From the IMG/VR virus record IMGVR_UViG_3300049811_000181, positions 1-23,081 of that record: 23,081 nucleotides of DNA. One strand, 5' to 3'. Of this stretch, positions 6,509-14,843 are shown piece after piece. The notes beneath the pieces were generated by a model, which made no database searches, was not told where the DNA came from, and saw nothing but the letters and a program-made list of their open reading frames with translations. Source of the DNA: a virus. The translations under genes and the position numbers were made by a program. The first letter of the stretch is position 1. Each line of letters begins with the position of its first letter.

Positions 6509-8337
6509 GCGAGGTTCCTCAGCAGGCACTCGCCCGCTTCCGTCAGGCCGCGCGCCGCGGCTTCCAGCTCGGCCGCCGCCTCATCGCCGGCCCGGAGGAT
6601 GGCTTCGTCCGCCTCCGTGAGCCGGCCTTCCGCGCGCATCGCTTCCACCGCGGCCATGGCCGGGTCCGCCTCGGCCGTCGCGCGGGGCTCGGCCGTCGCC
6701 GCAATGCGGGCCGGTTGCTGCGGCCGCGGCGGGGGCGCGGGCTCCGCCGGCGGGGCGCTGCTAAGGCGCTGGAGCTGCTGGCGCGCGTCGAGGGCCTCGC
6801 GATACCAGGCGAAGGCTTCCTCCTCCGCCACCAGGTCTTCGAGCGTGCGGCCGGGGGCGGTTTCGTCCTGATCGCGCAGCGCGCGGAGCACGTCGTCCAC
6901 CGGTGCCGTGATGTCGAGACCGCGGCTGCGCAGCACTTCGTCCAGCTCCGCCAGCGCGTCCTGCCTCGCGCGCGCCTCCGCGTCCTCGGTGCGGCCCAGC
7001 CGGACCCGCGTCTTGTTCACGTCCTCATTCAGCGCATCGAGGAACGCCACCACGCCGAACCCGTCCGCCCCCGTCTCGCCGGTCGGACGCCCGAGCGCGT
7101 CGAAGTCCTGCCCGAACTCATCGAAGTAGCCCGCCGCCCGCGCGCGCTCGGCCATCAGGTCCGGCGTGAGCCCGTTGCGGTTCACCAGCCCGGGCCGCGA
7201 CGCGCCGCCCAGCATGTTCCGCACGTCGCCGCCGTCGTCCTTGATGCCCCCTTGCTCCACCACGAACTGCGTGAGCGTCTTCTCGCCGCGCGCACGCGCC
7301 GCGCCGCGGTTCCGCAGCAGGTCTTCGACAGAACGCCCGGCCTCGGTCCCGCGCGCCTCCATCGCATCCCGCGCGTCCAGATCCTCCATCGTGACCGGCC
7401 GCGTGCGCCGCTCGCGCTCCCGCCACGCTGCGAATTCCGCCCGCGTGACCGGCAGCCCATCCGGCCCCACCGGCAGCGCGCGGATCTCCATCCCGCGCAG
7501 CTCGGCCGGCGCAGAGCGCATCAGCGCGTCTTCCACCGCCTGGACCGCAAGCGGGCTGGGCACGTCCACCGGCCGCCCGGCCGCAATGTCCCGCGCCGCC
7601 GCGTCCACCGTCCGCACCGCGGCCATGGTGTCCGGCACCACCCGCGCCGCCGCGCCCCGGTCCAGCAGCCCCCCGACTGCCCCGAACCCGGTGCCCACCA
7701 GCGCGCCGATCGCCAGCTCGCCCAGCACCCGCCCGAACGTCACCTCATCGCCGTACCGCTCCGCCACGCCGAGCGTGATGGGCATCACCGCGGCATTGCC
7801 CAGCGTGCCGTCCACGGCCCCGCGCAGCGCCCCAGCGGCCACCCCAGGCGCCGCCAGCGTGTCCGCGGCGCGCACCGCCCCCAGGCTCCGCAGCCCGCGC
7901 GCCACCGGCCCCGCGAACGGCACGAAGTTGGCCGGATCCGGGATGGACCCCAGCATCTGCGCGCCGAAGCCCAGCGCCGTGTCGAGCACGCCCGCATCCC
8001 GTCGCGCGATCAGCCCTTCGCGATACCGGCGCTCGTCCCACTCCGCCGCCATGGCAGCAGCCCGGCCGCGCGTCATGCGCTCGTCCCACTCCAGCCGCGG
8101 GCGGGCAAAGCCCGACGCCTGCCACTCCTCGCGCGTCAGGGGGCGCGGGTCCGCCTCCGCCGCCACTTCCTCGCGCCCACGGATGCCGAGCGCTTGCGGG
8201 GTGGTGTTGGTGAACCCCTCGCGCACGTTCGCGCCCAGGAACTCGCCCAGCCCGGGCCGGCGCGTGGCAAGGAACGCCTCGCCCACGCCTTCCGGCACGT
8301 CCGGGATGGCTGGCAGGCCGAGGGCGCCGAGGTCCAT
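6505..8337 (-). CDS. Internal virion/DNA-transfer protein, 610 aa
   Basis: ATG 8337 overlaps the upstream stop (TGATG). The first 120 residues are polar, then a block around 115-215 has amphipathic and glycine-rich hydrophobic segments (LDTALGFGAQMLGSIPDPANFVPF, given here in part, and LAIGALVGTGFGAVGGLL) typical of phage DNA-ejection proteins that form a membrane channel. The C-terminal third is charged and probably coiled-coil, ending in a Pro/Ala linker (PPAEPAPPPRPQQPA) and a helical acidic tail. I see no catalytic motif. It lies between the gp15-like and gp16-like genes, so it is best read as part of the internal core. It may be the N-terminal half of a gp16-type protein that is split in this phage. 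Confidence 0.65.
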   Translation of the reverse strand: MDLGALGLPAIPDVPEGVGEAFLATRRPGLGEFLGANVREGFTNTTPQALGIRGREEVAAEADPRPLTREEWQASGFARPRLEWDERMTRGRAAAMAAEWDERRYREGLIARRDAGVLDTALGFGAQMLGSIPDPANFVPFAGPVARGLRSLGAVRAADTLAAPGVAAGALRGAVDGTLGNAAVMPITLGVAERYGDEVTFGRVLGELAIGALVGTGFGAVGGLLDRGAAARVVPDTMAAVRTVDAAARDIAAGRPVDVPSPLAVQAVEDALMRSAPAELRGMEIRALPVGPDGLPVTRAEFAAWRERERRTRPVTMEDLDARDAMEARGTEAGRSVEDLLRNRGAARARGEKTLTQFVVEQGGIKDDGGDVRNMLGGASRPGLVNRNGLTPDLMAERARAAGYFDEFGQDFDALGRPTGETGADGFGVVAFLDALNEDVNKTRVRLGRTEDAEARARQDALAELDEVLRSRGLDITAPVDDVLRALRDQDETAPGRTLEDLVAEEEAFAWYREALDARQQLQRLSSAPPAEPAPPPRPQQPARIAATAEPRATAEADPAMAAVEAMRAEGRLTEADEAILRAGDEAAAELEAAARGLTEAGECLLRNLA

Positions 8338-10562
8338 CAGCGGAGTTCCACCGTGGGGGCGGGCGGCAGCCGGCGCTGCTCGCGGCGCTGCTGCTCGAGC
8401 TGCTGCTCGCGCTGCATCACCGGCGGCGGCGCGGTCTGCGTCGCGCGCCCGGCCGCCAGCACCTCATCGAGCGAGGCGCGCGCCAGCGGCGCAGGGCTGC
8501 CCGGCACCATGAGGGCAAAGCCGTCGCCACTGTTGACCCACACCGCGCGCGATGCCGCCGCGCGCCGCTCGCGCGCCATGGCGTTCGCGCCCGCGCCGGC
8601 CGCCGGGTCCATGGGCGCCTGCCCCGCCCGGGCCCGCAGCGTGCGCAGCCCGGGCACGAGCTCGGCCGGCGGCACCGATCGCGCGGGGATCATCAGCTCG
8701 GCCAGCCCATCCACCCGCAGCGGCTGGCGCCCGGCCATCACGTCCGACACCGCCGAGCGCACCGCCTCGGTTGGGCTCATCCCGCGCGCCATGCGGCGGG
8801 CCGCGGCCTCGCGCGCCATCGCCAGCGCCGTGTTGAGGCTGCCCATCACCTCGGGATCGCCCGAGATGGCGGCTTGCTGCTGGAGCACCGCCAGCGCGCC
8901 GCGGCCGAGCTCGCTTTCCAGCGCCGTGCGCAGCTCGGGCCGTTCCGCCGCCTGCGCCACCCGCGCATCGGCAGGCGAGGAGAGGTCCGCCGTGAGCCGC
9001 CGCGCGGCCACGGTCGTCTCCGCAATGCCCATGCGGTCCAGCGCCGCCAGCCACGGCATCGAGCCCCGCGGCTGCCCGCCGTAGTCGCCGCGCGTGCGCT
9101 CCATCTCGCGCATCACCCGCTCCCGGATGGCCGGATCGGGGATGGCGTTCACGGTCGCGCGGATGGCCGCCTGTCCCTCGGGGCTGGCCGCGGCGTAGGC
9201 TTCCACGCCGGCCGCAATGTCCGCCTGGGTGAAGGGGCTGATCGGCATGCCAAGCCGCCGGCTTTCGCCCTGCGCGGCTTCCACGCGCGGCACCAGCGTG
9301 GCCGCATCGGTCCAGTTCACCGGCGGCAGCGGCGGCACAAGCCCGAGCGCCACGGAAGCCCCCACGCCGTCGCGGGTGTATGCCTCGCGGACGTTGCGCT
9401 GCACCGTCGCCAGACGGGCGAAATAGCCCTGATCGGCATCCGTCGCGTCCGGCCGGCGGCGGCGCTGGTCAGCTTCCTCAAGCATGCGCGCCTGATCGGC
9501 CGGCGGCGCCACCATGAACCGCTCAACGGCCCGCGCGTCGTCCACGAGCCGCGCCACCACCGGCGCCAGCGGCGTGCCGCGGGCCAGCGCCTCGGCCTCC
9601 GCAATGCGCGCGGCGGGCACGATCCCCTGCGCCAGAAGCTGGTCGATCGACTGCACCACGCGCGTTGCCGCAGCCTCGCGGCGCGCCATTTCGGCCTCGG
9701 CCCGGCGCGAGTTGCGCTCCACCTCGTTCCGCGCCTGTTCGCTCAGCCGCTCAGTCTGCACCGGGTCCAGGAACCGATACCGGCCCTCGGCCAAGTTGCG
9801 GGCCGCCTGCGCCGGCGCGGTGTTGATCAGCCGCAGCACGTCCGCGGTGTCCACCTGTTGCCCGAACCGGTTGCGCAGCTGCTGGGCTTGGAGCGGGTTC
9901 AGCCCGCCAGCCGCCACCACCTGGTCGATTGCGGCCACGGCGCGGCCCACTTCCGCCTCGCGCTCCAGCGGGCTTCGAGCCGCCGCCGCCGCGCGCGCGT
10001 GCACGTCCAGCGCGTCGTTGAGCGACGCCACCCGCGTCTGGTTCGCGCGCTCTTGGACCTCGCGCTCGAACCCCAGCCGGCGCACCGAGCTTGTCTCGAT
10101 GAAGCTGGCATCGAAAGCCTGCGCGGCGCCGCGCGGCAGGGTATCGCGCAGCTCGCGCTGCACCGCCGCCGCCGCCTGCGCCCACCGCTCGCGTGCCGTG
10201 GCGGTGTCCTGAATGGACGCGTCCCGCCCCAGCTCGTTCGCCAGCTCCGACAGCCGCTCGCTCGCCCGCGCGCGCGCAGTCGTGAGCTGCACCGCCTCAT
10301 TCGCGCGCTGCTCGGCCGCGGCCAGATCCACCACCTCGCCGGCCGCCGCCCGGATGGCATTGCCGCCCGCCGCCGCCAGCCGGGGATCGTTCAGCGGCAG
10401 GTCCGGCGGCGCAGGGAGCATGCCCGCCCCCACCGCCACCTGCCCGCCGCCCAGCGGCCGCACACCGCCGCCGGGGCTGATCGTGCCCCCGCCCGGGTTG
10501 AGCCGGCCGCCCTCGCGGATGCCCGCCCCACCGTCCGCGATGGAAATTCGCAGTTGCGCCAT
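8337..10562 (-). CDS. Internal virion protein, gp15-like, 741 aa
   Basis: ATG 10562 is the first codon after the embedded lipoprotein cassette; a GGGGGG run about 8 nt upstream could serve as its Shine-Dalgarno. The N-terminus is Gly/Pro-rich (GGGTISPGGGVRPLGGG). The rest is almost entirely helical, with many Ala, Arg, Glu and Gln heptad-like stretches and no cysteines in the main body. Length (T7 gp15 is 747 residues), position after a gp14-like gene and lack of enzymatic motifs fit the middle protein of the podoviral internal core that extends the ejection tunnel in the periplasm. The C-terminus is Gln/Arg-rich. Sequence similarity to T7 gp15 itself cannot be judged by eye. Confidence 0.65.
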   Translation of the reverse strand: MAQLRISIADGGAGIREGGRLNPGGGTISPGGGVRPLGGGQVAVGAGMLPAPPDLPLNDPRLAAAGGNAIRAAAGEVVDLAAAEQRANEAVQLTTARARASERLSELANELGRDASIQDTATARERWAQAAAAVQRELRDTLPRGAAQAFDASFIETSSVRRLGFEREVQERANQTRVASLNDALDVHARAAAAARSPLEREAEVGRAVAAIDQVVAAGGLNPLQAQQLRNRFGQQVDTADVLRLINTAPAQAARNLAEGRYRFLDPVQTERLSEQARNEVERNSRRAEAEMARREAAATRVVQSIDQLLAQGIVPAARIAEAEALARGTPLAPVVARLVDDARAVERFMVAPPADQARMLEEADQRRRRPDATDADQGYFARLATVQRNVREAYTRDGVGASVALGLVPPLPPVNWTDAATLVPRVEAAQGESRRLGMPISPFTQADIAAGVEAYAAASPEGQAAIRATVNAIPDPAIRERVMREMERTRGDYGGQPRGSMPWLAALDRMGIAETTVAARRLTADLSSPADARVAQAAERPELRTALESELGRGALAVLQQQAAISGDPEVMGSLNTALAMAREAAARRMARGMSPTEAVRSAVSDVMAGRQPLRVDGLAELMIPARSVPPAELVPGLRTLRARAGQAPMDPAAGAGANAMARERRAAASRAVWVNSGDGFALMVPGSPAPLARASLDEVLAAGRATQTAPPPVMQREQQLEQQRREQRRLPPAPTVELR

Positions 10563-10564
10563 CA
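10556..10564. repeat. 9-bp flank GCGCCATCA, copy 1
   Basis: On the minus strand this reads TGATGGCGC and contains the start codon of the gp15-like gene. The identical nonamer lies at 10825-10833, so the plus-strand lipoprotein gene sits exactly between two copies. Confidence 0.7.
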
Positions 10565-10591
10565 GGCACGCCCCCCGTAGGGTGCCGCGTC

Positions 10592-10825
10592 ATGCGCCAC
10601 GCCCGGATCCTCTCCGCCCTGCTTGCCCTGGCCGCCTGCGCGCCGCCGATGGTGAGCGACAACCCGCCCCCGCTGCCCCGCGGCAACCTGGGCCACCTGG
10701 GGCCGCACTCCGCCGCCGCCGCCATGATCCCCATGCGCGACGTGCAGCCGCCGCCCATGTTCCAGTCCCGCACGCTCTACGTCGCGCCCACCGGCATCCC
10801 CGGCACCTGGCGCGTGGGGCCGTAG
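10592..10825 (+). CDS. Embedded antisense-oriented lipoprotein, 77 aa
   Basis: This is the only plus-strand gene inside the minus-strand late operon. It has a textbook lipoprotein signal: basic MRHAR, a hydrophobic core ILSALLALAA, and lipobox LAAC with the lipid-bearing Cys16. Residue +2 is Ala, which predicts outer-membrane sorting. The mature part is Pro-rich (APP, NPPPLPRGN, QPPP) and ends in GIPGTWRVGP. The codons have high GC3. The opposite frame uses almost only amino acids whose codons start with G or C, the mark of a shadow, so the plus strand is the coding one. A weak AGGG lies upstream. Candidate roles are superinfection exclusion, surface conversion, or an Rz1-like outer spanin (Pro-rich and short, but with no Rz partner seen). 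Function unproven. Confidence 0.7.
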   Translation: MRHARILSALLALAACAPPMVSDNPPPLPRGNLGHLGPHSAAAAMIPMRDVQPPPMFQSRTLYVAPTGIPGTWRVGP

Positions 10826-10833
10826 CGCCATCA
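10825..10833. repeat. 9-bp flank GCGCCATCA, copy 2
   Basis: On the minus strand it holds the stop codon (TGA 10833-10831) of the gp14-like gene, and its first base is the last base of the lipoprotein stop codon. It is identical to 10556-10564. Confidence 0.7.
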
Positions 10834-11676
10834 CGTGAACCACCCGCGCGCGGTGCTCACCGCCCCCGGCCCGAACTTCGCCGCCGCGCCCAGCACATCC
10901 CCCGCCGCCTGGAAGTAGCTGCCCGTCCGCGCCGCGCTCCCCTGCGCGCGGGACTGCGCCGCCCGGGCGCTCCCCTCAAACTCTTGCTGCTGCCCCGTGA
11001 GCCGCAGCGTGCTCGCCCGCCCGGCCGCATCGAAGCGCGTCGCCGCCGCCTCGCTCGCCGCCTCGCTCATCATCAGGTCCGCCGCGCTCCGCCCCTCCAG
11101 CCGCGCCGCAGCCGCCGCAGCCTCGGCCTCCAGCCGCGACGCAATCGCCGCCGCCTCCGCGTCGAACCGGTTCGCGTTGCCCTGCATCCGCACCGTGAGC
11201 GCGGCGAGCTCGTTCTCGCGCGCCTGGAACTGGAACACCTCCAGCGGCGATCCCTCGAAGGTCACCCCCGACGCCGCCGCCCGCGCCCGCTGCTCGCCCA
11301 GCAGCATCTCGCCGCCCAGCCGGGTCTGCTGCTCGCGGAGCGCCGTGTCGGTCTGGATGTCCCCGGCCGTGCGCATCGCCAGCGCCGCGTTGAAGTCCCC
11401 GCGCGCCTGGATGACCGCGGCGTTGAAGTCGGTCCGCCCCGCGATCTCGCCCACGTTCAGCGCGGCGCGCCGCTCGATCTCCGCGGCGTTGTAGGCGCCC
11501 TGGGCTTCGATGGTCCGCGCGTTGGTGTCGCCGACCACGCGCGCCGCGATGCCCTGCCCTTGCTGGAGGATGGCATTGGCGCTCGCAGCCGCGGCGGCCT
11601 GCTGCCCGGCCACGATGGACCCGACAGCTTGCACGCCGCCCGCAACCGCGCCGACGACAGGGGCGGCGCTCGCCAT
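10831..11676 (-). CDS. Internal virion protein, gp14-like, 281 aa
   Basis: ATG 11676 overlaps the upstream stop (TGATG). The N-terminus has an Ala/Gly/Val-rich hydrophobic stretch (APVVGAVAGGVQAVGSIVAG) of the kind found at the start of podoviral gp14-type core proteins, which insert in the outer membrane during DNA ejection. It is followed by long Ala/Glu/Arg/Gln helices, including several A-x-R-x-E-A repeats around residues 165-215. No cysteine and no catalytic motif are seen. It ends with a short aromatic tail (ARGWFT). It lies just after the paralogous pair and before the gp15-like gene, matching the 14-15-16 order of T7. Confidence 0.7.
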   Translation of the reverse strand: MASAAPVVGAVAGGVQAVGSIVAGQQAAAAASANAILQQGQGIAARVVGDTNARTIEAQGAYNAAEIERRAALNVGEIAGRTDFNAAVIQARGDFNAALAMRTAGDIQTDTALREQQTRLGGEMLLGEQRARAAASGVTFEGSPLEVFQFQARENELAALTVRMQGNANRFDAEAAAIASRLEAEAAAAAARLEGRSAADLMMSEAASEAAATRFDAAGRASTLRLTGQQQEFEGSARAAQSRAQGSAARTGSYFQAAGDVLGAAAKFGPGAVSTARGWFT

Positions 11677-12065
11677 CAGGGGGCCTCTAGCCGGCGCACT
11701 TCGACGTAGCGCTCGAACTGCTCCAGCATCTGCCGGATCATCTGCGCGTCCTGCTGGTTGGTGCGCACGTTCTGCACCGCGATCACCGCCTTGAAGAGCC
11801 GCAGCCCCTCGCGGATGTCCTCGTGCGACACCCCGTCCGCGATGCGCAGCCCGAGCAGCGACGCCGCGCCCACCGTATCCGCGTGCCGCGTGACTTGGTG
11901 CAGCTCCACCCGGCGCGCCGGAATGCGGAAGCTCGTAGTGGGCGGCCCACCCACCCGCAGATCGAGGATGGCACCGCCAGACGGCGCGAGCGTGCCCTCG
12001 ATGATCTGGTGGATTTCGTGCGCGGGCGGCGGCGTCACGCTGCTGAAGTTGATGCTGACCGGCAT
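11676..12065 (-). CDS. 129-aa tail/virion-associated protein, paralogue B
   Basis: ATG 12065 is preceded by TAAGGAG, so the longer frame to 12191 is rejected. The product is a paralogue of the gene immediately upstream: both are 129 residues and share MPVSI, GTL-P-GGA, FRIPARRVELHQVTR, RIADG-xH-DI and GLRL at the same positions. The N-terminal two thirds look beta-rich and the C-terminal 40 residues (MIRQMLEQFERYVEVRRLE) helical. I do not recognise the family. Position between tail tubular B and the internal core proteins suggests a virion or tail-assembly part. Base composition matches the phage average (70% GC in 11881-11940), unlike its twin. Confidence 0.75.
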   Translation of the reverse strand: MPVSINFSSVTPPPAHEIHQIIEGTLAPSGGAILDLRVGGPPTTSFRIPARRVELHQVTRHADTVGAASLLGLRIADGVSHEDIREGLRLFKAVIAVQNVRTNQQDAQMIRQMLEQFERYVEVRRLEAP

Positions 12066-12075
12066 GGCGATCTCC

Positions 12076-12465
12076 TTACTCGGTCGTTTCGATGCGGCAG
12101 ATGCGAATGTAGTCCTCAAGCGTCTCAAATAACGTGAGCGCCTGATAAGTATCGAGCAGGGGCGTGCGGGCCGCGCGGTTACGTGCGGCATTATTTATCA
12201 GCCGCAAGCCCGCAAGAATGTCATCGTGCGCCATCCCATCGGCGATGCGGATTTCAGCAAGGGACGAGCCGGAAGGGCCGTCCGCAAAGCGCGTTACTTG
12301 GTGGATTTCGATACGGCGCGCAGGAATACGGTAACTAACATGCGTTGGCCCGCGGAAGCGCACATCCATCAGCGCACCACCGGCCGGCCCAAGGGTGCCT
12401 TGGACAACCGTCTGAAGTTCCAGCGGCGGCAGCGCGCCAGAGTTGAAGCCAATACTCACCGGCAT
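12076..12465 (-). CDS. 129-aa tail/virion-associated protein, paralogue A
   Basis: ATG 12465 lies 3 nt after the tail tubular B stop, with GGGGGAA as ribosome-binding site. It shares length and all main blocks with paralogue B (YRIPARRIEIHQVTRFADG, RIADGMAHDDILAGLRL). It differs most in the N-terminal loop and in the C-terminal helix (LLDTYQALTLFETLEDYIRI). GC is lower than in its neighbours: 62% in 12121-12180 and 55% in 12181-12240, including TTATTTAT and ATAAG runs. This suggests that one copy came from another phage rather than from a recent in-place duplication. Function unknown; probably structural. Confidence 0.75.
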   Translation of the reverse strand: MPVSIGFNSGALPPLELQTVVQGTLGPAGGALMDVRFRGPTHVSYRIPARRIEIHQVTRFADGPSGSSLAEIRIADGMAHDDILAGLRLINNAARNRAARTPLLDTYQALTLFETLEDYIRICRIETTE

Positions 12466-12468
12466 GGG

Positions 12469-14241
12469 CTATTCCCCCGCGTTCATGCGTGGCGCCAGCG
12501 CCACGACTGTCATGGGCAGCGGCTGCCGCTGCTCGATCACGATGTTGCATGCGGTGTCCGACCGCGACGGCACGTCCACCGGCTGCGGCAGCGGCCCCGA
12601 GAACAGCGGCGGCGCCACGTCCATCGGCATGGACGGCCGGCGGAACTGCATCTCCTGCATCTGGTAGGACGTGCCGTCCCGCCAGCCGACGAAGCCGCCC
12701 AAGGTCTGGTAGAGCAGCACCCCCACGGAGTGCAGCGAGCGCCGGCGGGTCAACGCCGTCCCGTCCGCAGCGCCGGCGGCGAGGTCCAGCGTCTCCATCC
12801 GCGTCAGGTAGCCCAGCCCCGCATGCACCACGCTCGCCGCGCGCTGGAGCGTGATGGTCCCGCCGCCGCTCACCACCACCGGCGGATGCGCGGCCCCATC
12901 GGCCAGCACCTGGACCGTCTCGCCCACCAGATGCCCAAGCCCGCCGATCACCGTGGCGGGCGCGCCGTCATAGGTCAGCCCCGCGTCCACGAAGAACGCC
13001 GCCGACTGCGGCGCGCTCAGCGCGTCGAAGCTCTCGGCCATGCGCTCCACGAAGCGCACCGTGGCGCCGTTCACCGTGCGCCGCACCGCCAGCCAGAGCT
13101 CGGAATAGCCGGGCGCCTGGATGCAGGCGATGCCTTCCACCGCCGCGCCGGTGCCGCCCACCACATGCCGATGCCACGCCACCACGTCCTGATCCGGCAT
13201 GAACGTGCAGCCCAGCAGCACGCCGTCCGACCGCACCAGCCACAACACCCGCCATGGCTCTTGCTGCCACGCGAGGTAGGACACCCCCGCGCGCAGCAGA
13301 TGCGGCGCCACGAGCGACAGCTCCGGCGCGCTGTACGTCGTGCCCTGGGTGATCTCGTCCACAGTGAGCGCGTGCACCTTGCGCCCGCTGCGCTGCACGA
13401 AGACCACCGCCGGCCCCACCCCCTGCGCCGCGCCGATCACGCTCCCCGCGCCCGAGGGCTGCGGGAACGCCAGCACGTTCGAGGGCGTGACCGGATCGCC
13501 CACCCCACCGCCCGAGAGCAGGAACTCCCCCGCCGTCGTGCCGATGATCAGCTGCCGCGCCGCGCGCATCCACGCGATCTGATTGAGCTGGTCGCTGTCG
13601 AGCGTGTAGACGACCGCGCTGTCCGCCGCCGTGCCGGTCGTCAGGTTCTCGAAGTCCTGCGACCGGCTGCCCCATACCGTCTGCCGCTGCGCCGGCGTGC
13701 CGCCCCACCACAGCCGCCCCTGCCAGGTCGTCACCGCCCCGGGCCAGTTGCTGCCCGTCCACACCGCCGGCGGCGACGTGAAGGCGATGGTCGTCAGGGT
13801 GAAGGCGGTGGGCGACGTGCGGACCAGCTTGCGCGGCGCGTGCCGCGGATGCGCGAGGTAGAGCACATCGTTCGACTGCGCGAACTGGAGCTGCGGCAGG
13901 TCCGCGAGCGTGTAGGGCGTGGCGACTTCCACCGGCGTGCCGGGCGGGCTCTCAAGCCGGCCGCCTTGGGTGTAGAACCGGAAGTAGAGGTTCCCCGCCT
14001 CGATGATGTAGGCCTGATCGGCCGAGAACTCGAATGGGATCAGCCGCACCTGCCCATCGGCCTTGGTGTTCGCCACGTAGCGCGTGCCCGGCCGGCGCAC
14101 CGCGGCGCCCTGCGATGCGGGCAGGAAGTTGCGCAGTTCCGCGCACGCGCGCTGGTAGCGCTCCTGATCCGTGCGGCCATGCAGGATCGGCGCCCACTCG
14201 CCTGCGTTGAAGGCGGTGAGGAGCGGAACCGCGCGGGGCAT
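12469..14241 (-). CDS. Tail tubular protein B (tail nozzle), 590 aa
   Basis: ATG 14241 overlaps the tail tubular A stop (TGATG); the upstream extension of the frame is shadow. The N-terminus (LLTAFNAGEWAPILHGRTDQERYQRACAEL, cited here in part) is the family hallmark: F-N-GE-sP-L-gR-D--kY---c-e--N. It continues with FLPASQGAAVRRPGTRYV and then the beta-propeller region with repeated W/F-containing blades (VTTWQGRLWWGG, QTVWGSRSQDFENL, WQQEPWRVLWLV). In T7-like phages this protein (gp12) forms the tapered end of the tail tube. Length is shorter than T7 gp12 (794) but common for BPP-1-like phages. Confidence is high from the N-terminus and from its partner upstream. Confidence 0.85.
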   Translation of the reverse strand: MPRAVPLLTAFNAGEWAPILHGRTDQERYQRACAELRNFLPASQGAAVRRPGTRYVANTKADGQVRLIPFEFSADQAYIIEAGNLYFRFYTQGGRLESPPGTPVEVATPYTLADLPQLQFAQSNDVLYLAHPRHAPRKLVRTSPTAFTLTTIAFTSPPAVWTGSNWPGAVTTWQGRLWWGGTPAQRQTVWGSRSQDFENLTTGTAADSAVVYTLDSDQLNQIAWMRAARQLIIGTTAGEFLLSGGGVGDPVTPSNVLAFPQPSGAGSVIGAAQGVGPAVVFVQRSGRKVHALTVDEITQGTTYSAPELSLVAPHLLRAGVSYLAWQQEPWRVLWLVRSDGVLLGCTFMPDQDVVAWHRHVVGGTGAAVEGIACIQAPGYSELWLAVRRTVNGATVRFVERMAESFDALSAPQSAAFFVDAGLTYDGAPATVIGGLGHLVGETVQVLADGAAHPPVVVSGGGTITLQRAASVVHAGLGYLTRMETLDLAAGAADGTALTRRRSLHSVGVLLYQTLGGFVGWRDGTSYQMQEMQFRRPSMPMDVAPPLFSGPLPQPVDVPSRSDTACNIVIEQRQPLPMTVVALAPRMNAGE

Positions 14242-14834
14242 CAGATGATCCCGGTTCGCGAGAACCGCGCCCCGCTCCACAGGTCCGCCACCGTGTCGTC
14301 GTCCTGCGACTGCTCGCGCGCGTCGATCATCCGCGCCTCGCGCGTCAGTCGCTCGGCCAGCGCCAGCATGCGGTCCTGGATGCCCTGGATGCCCGTCACC
14401 GGCCACGCCAGCATCGCCGCCAGCCGCGCCGCGATGGCTTGCACCAGCAGCTCGTCCATCTGCGTCGGGTCGTCCATGCGGCGCACGTATGCGACGCTCA
14501 CCGGGCCATCGCTCGCCACCAGCAGCGACCGGCCCTCGACGCGCCACCGCAGCCCGAACGCCACGTCCGCGTCGATCGCCACCACGCGGAGGCAGTCCTC
14601 GGGCAGCGGGAAGACCTTCTCGTCACCCCACGCGGGCGCGGCCACCTGCGCAGCCAGCGATGCCCGGGCACGGGCGCAGTTCCATGGGTAGGCGCGGAGC
14701 GTGGCGTCGCGCGCCGGCTCATAGTTGCGGGAGCACAGCCCCGCCTGCTTGCTTCCGTCGTCCAGCGACGTGATCGATGCCGCGCCCAGCAGGTCCAGTG
14801 CCTGGTTGCAGATGGACACCACCGAGCGCGACAT
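14241..14834 (-). CDS. Tail tubular protein A (tail adaptor), 197 aa
   Basis: ATG 14834. The N-terminus VVSICNQALDLLGAASITSLDDGSKQA, with its N-AL-lLG motif, then C-RNYEPARDATLRAYPWNCARARASL (both cited in part), is diagnostic of the gp11/gatekeeper family: a helical adaptor ring that joins the portal to the tail tube. Next comes the beta element PLPEDCLRVVAID, and a C-terminal helical hairpin with AARLA-MLAWPVTG. The length equals T7 gp11 (196). Its stop overlaps the tail tubular B start. It begins 38 nt after the capsid-adjacent gene, downstream of a strong hairpin. Confidence 0.9.
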   Translation of the reverse strand: MSRSVVSICNQALDLLGAASITSLDDGSKQAGLCSRNYEPARDATLRAYPWNCARARASLAAQVAAPAWGDEKVFPLPEDCLRVVAIDADVAFGLRWRVEGRSLLVASDGPVSVAYVRRMDDPTQMDELLVQAIAARLAAMLAWPVTGIQGIQDRMLALAERLTREARMIDAREQSQDDDTVADLWSGARFSRTGII

Positions 14835-14843
14835 GCCGCATCA

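Noticed and set aside
6715-9084. 789-residue plus-strand open frame
   Set aside because: Composition is His/Arg/Pro/Gln/Ala-rich with no domain; it is the shadow of the minus-strand internal virion genes, whose high GC3 removes stop codons on the other strand.
10562-10831. 89-residue minus-strand frame with TGATG at both ends
   Set aside because: Tempting because both junctions fit the operon, but apart from the start Met and two other residues all its amino acids have codons starting with G or C, the mark of a frame opposite a high-GC3 gene. The plus strand encodes a clear lipoprotein.
12226-14691. 821-residue plus-strand open frame
   Set aside because: Shadow of tail tubular A and B; His/Arg-rich repetitive composition and no ribosome-binding or junction logic.
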